A stretch of DNA of 42,254 bases from NCBI GenBank assembly GCA_019359315.1, contig JAHHHO010000047.1, forward strand, positions 1 through 42,254, given 5' to 3'. Under the pieces are notes generated by a model that saw only the letters and a program-made list of their open reading frames with translations, had not been told where the DNA came from and did no database searches. The stretch comes from Myxacorys californica WJT36-NPBG1 (lineage in GTDB: Bacteria; Cyanobacteriota; Cyanobacteriia; Leptolyngbyales; Leptolyngbyaceae). Positions 42,194 through 42,254 of this stretch are shown here, piece by piece; position 1 is the first letter of the stretch, and each line of letters opens with the position of its first letter. The position numbers and the translations under genes are program-made.

Positions 42194-42254
42194 CTAAGCA
42201 GTTGCTAACTGACGATGCTTCAAGCGAAAATTATGCAGTCCACAAGCAGTTTCC
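42194..42254 (-). CDS. Tail of a transposase-like protein entering from the right edge
   Basis: On the minus strand a frame enters from the right edge and reads ETACGLHNFRLKHRQLATA before TAG at 42194-42196. The GLHNFR motif is common at the C-terminus of IS4/IS5-like transposases of cyanobacteria. Only 19 residues are present, so the call is tentative. If true, an insertion sequence abuts the damaged start of the DUF4870-like gene. Confidence 0.35.
   Translation of the reverse strand, partial: ETACGLHNFRLKHRQLATA

Noticed and set aside
1-42254. tRNA, rRNA, CRISPR arrays, prophage or toxin-antitoxin modules
   Set aside because: None was seen in the gene-free stretches; the heptamer repeats have no spacers and are too few for a CRISPR array.

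Overview
The window looks like a chromosomal segment of a cyanobacterium, probably a filamentous Leptolyngbya-like species. The octamer GCGATCGC (HIP1) is very frequent in genes and spacers. The gene set is typically cyanobacterial: DUF3370, a PEP-CTERM protein, Uma2/DUF820 proteins, ferredoxin-sulfite reductase, a CmpABCD-type bicarbonate transporter, and short heptameric repeats (STRR). No rRNA, tRNA, CRISPR array or complete mobile element was seen. The lineage is an inference from gene content and HIP1 only.

Layout. 1-5.2 kb: the tail of an unidentified + strand gene, then minus-strand genes for a degenerate amidase fused to a glucosaminidase, a C-methyltransferase-like protein, a DUF2237 protein, an ArsC/Spx-like protein and HisH. 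5.2-7.9 kb: a C15 (pyroglutamyl) peptidase, a DUF3370 secreted protein and the wreck of an SGNH hydrolase. 8-11.7 kb: a KtrB-KtrA potassium uptake pair and a histidine kinase without a visible partner. 12-18 kb: a PEP-CTERM protein, a 0.75 kb spacer holding a 27-bp perfect palindrome, two GT4 glycosyltransferases, and a GH13 alpha-glucan enzyme on the other strand. 18.2-22.8 kb: a PgpH-type c-di-AMP phosphodiesterase, an ADP-ribosylglycohydrolase-like protein that has lost its metal-binding aspartates, and a two-domain peptidoglycan-binding protein.

23-31.5 kb: a TPR protein, RsmE, Uma2, ferredoxin-sulfite reductase (sir), a second Uma2 gene carrying two lesions, a small Cys-rich protein, and threonine synthase flanked by two different beta-grasp sulfur-carrier proteins. 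31.8-34.6 kb: a methyltransferase, a probable independent small RNA with its own promoter and terminator, a PHP phosphoesterase and endonuclease VIII. 35-40.6 kb: cmpABCD, a high-affinity bicarbonate (or nitrate-type) ABC transporter, preceded by a double palindromic TTAAT-ATTAA element that could be its LysR-type (CmpR) operator. 40.6 kb to the end: a Gfo/Idh/MocA oxidoreductase, a DUF4870-like membrane protein with a damaged N-terminus, and a transposase-like tail entering from the right edge.

Themes. Inorganic nutrient supply recurs (bicarbonate, sulfite, potassium), as do cell-envelope and glucan metabolism. Several small genes are eroded, and many spacers carry perfect tandem duplications of 13-18 bp. 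No single unmistakable new multi-gene system stands out. The best candidates for something undescribed are the small RNA at 32647-32730, the ThrC/sulfur-carrier cluster, the paired operator upstream of cmpA and the 27-bp palindrome at 12890-12948.
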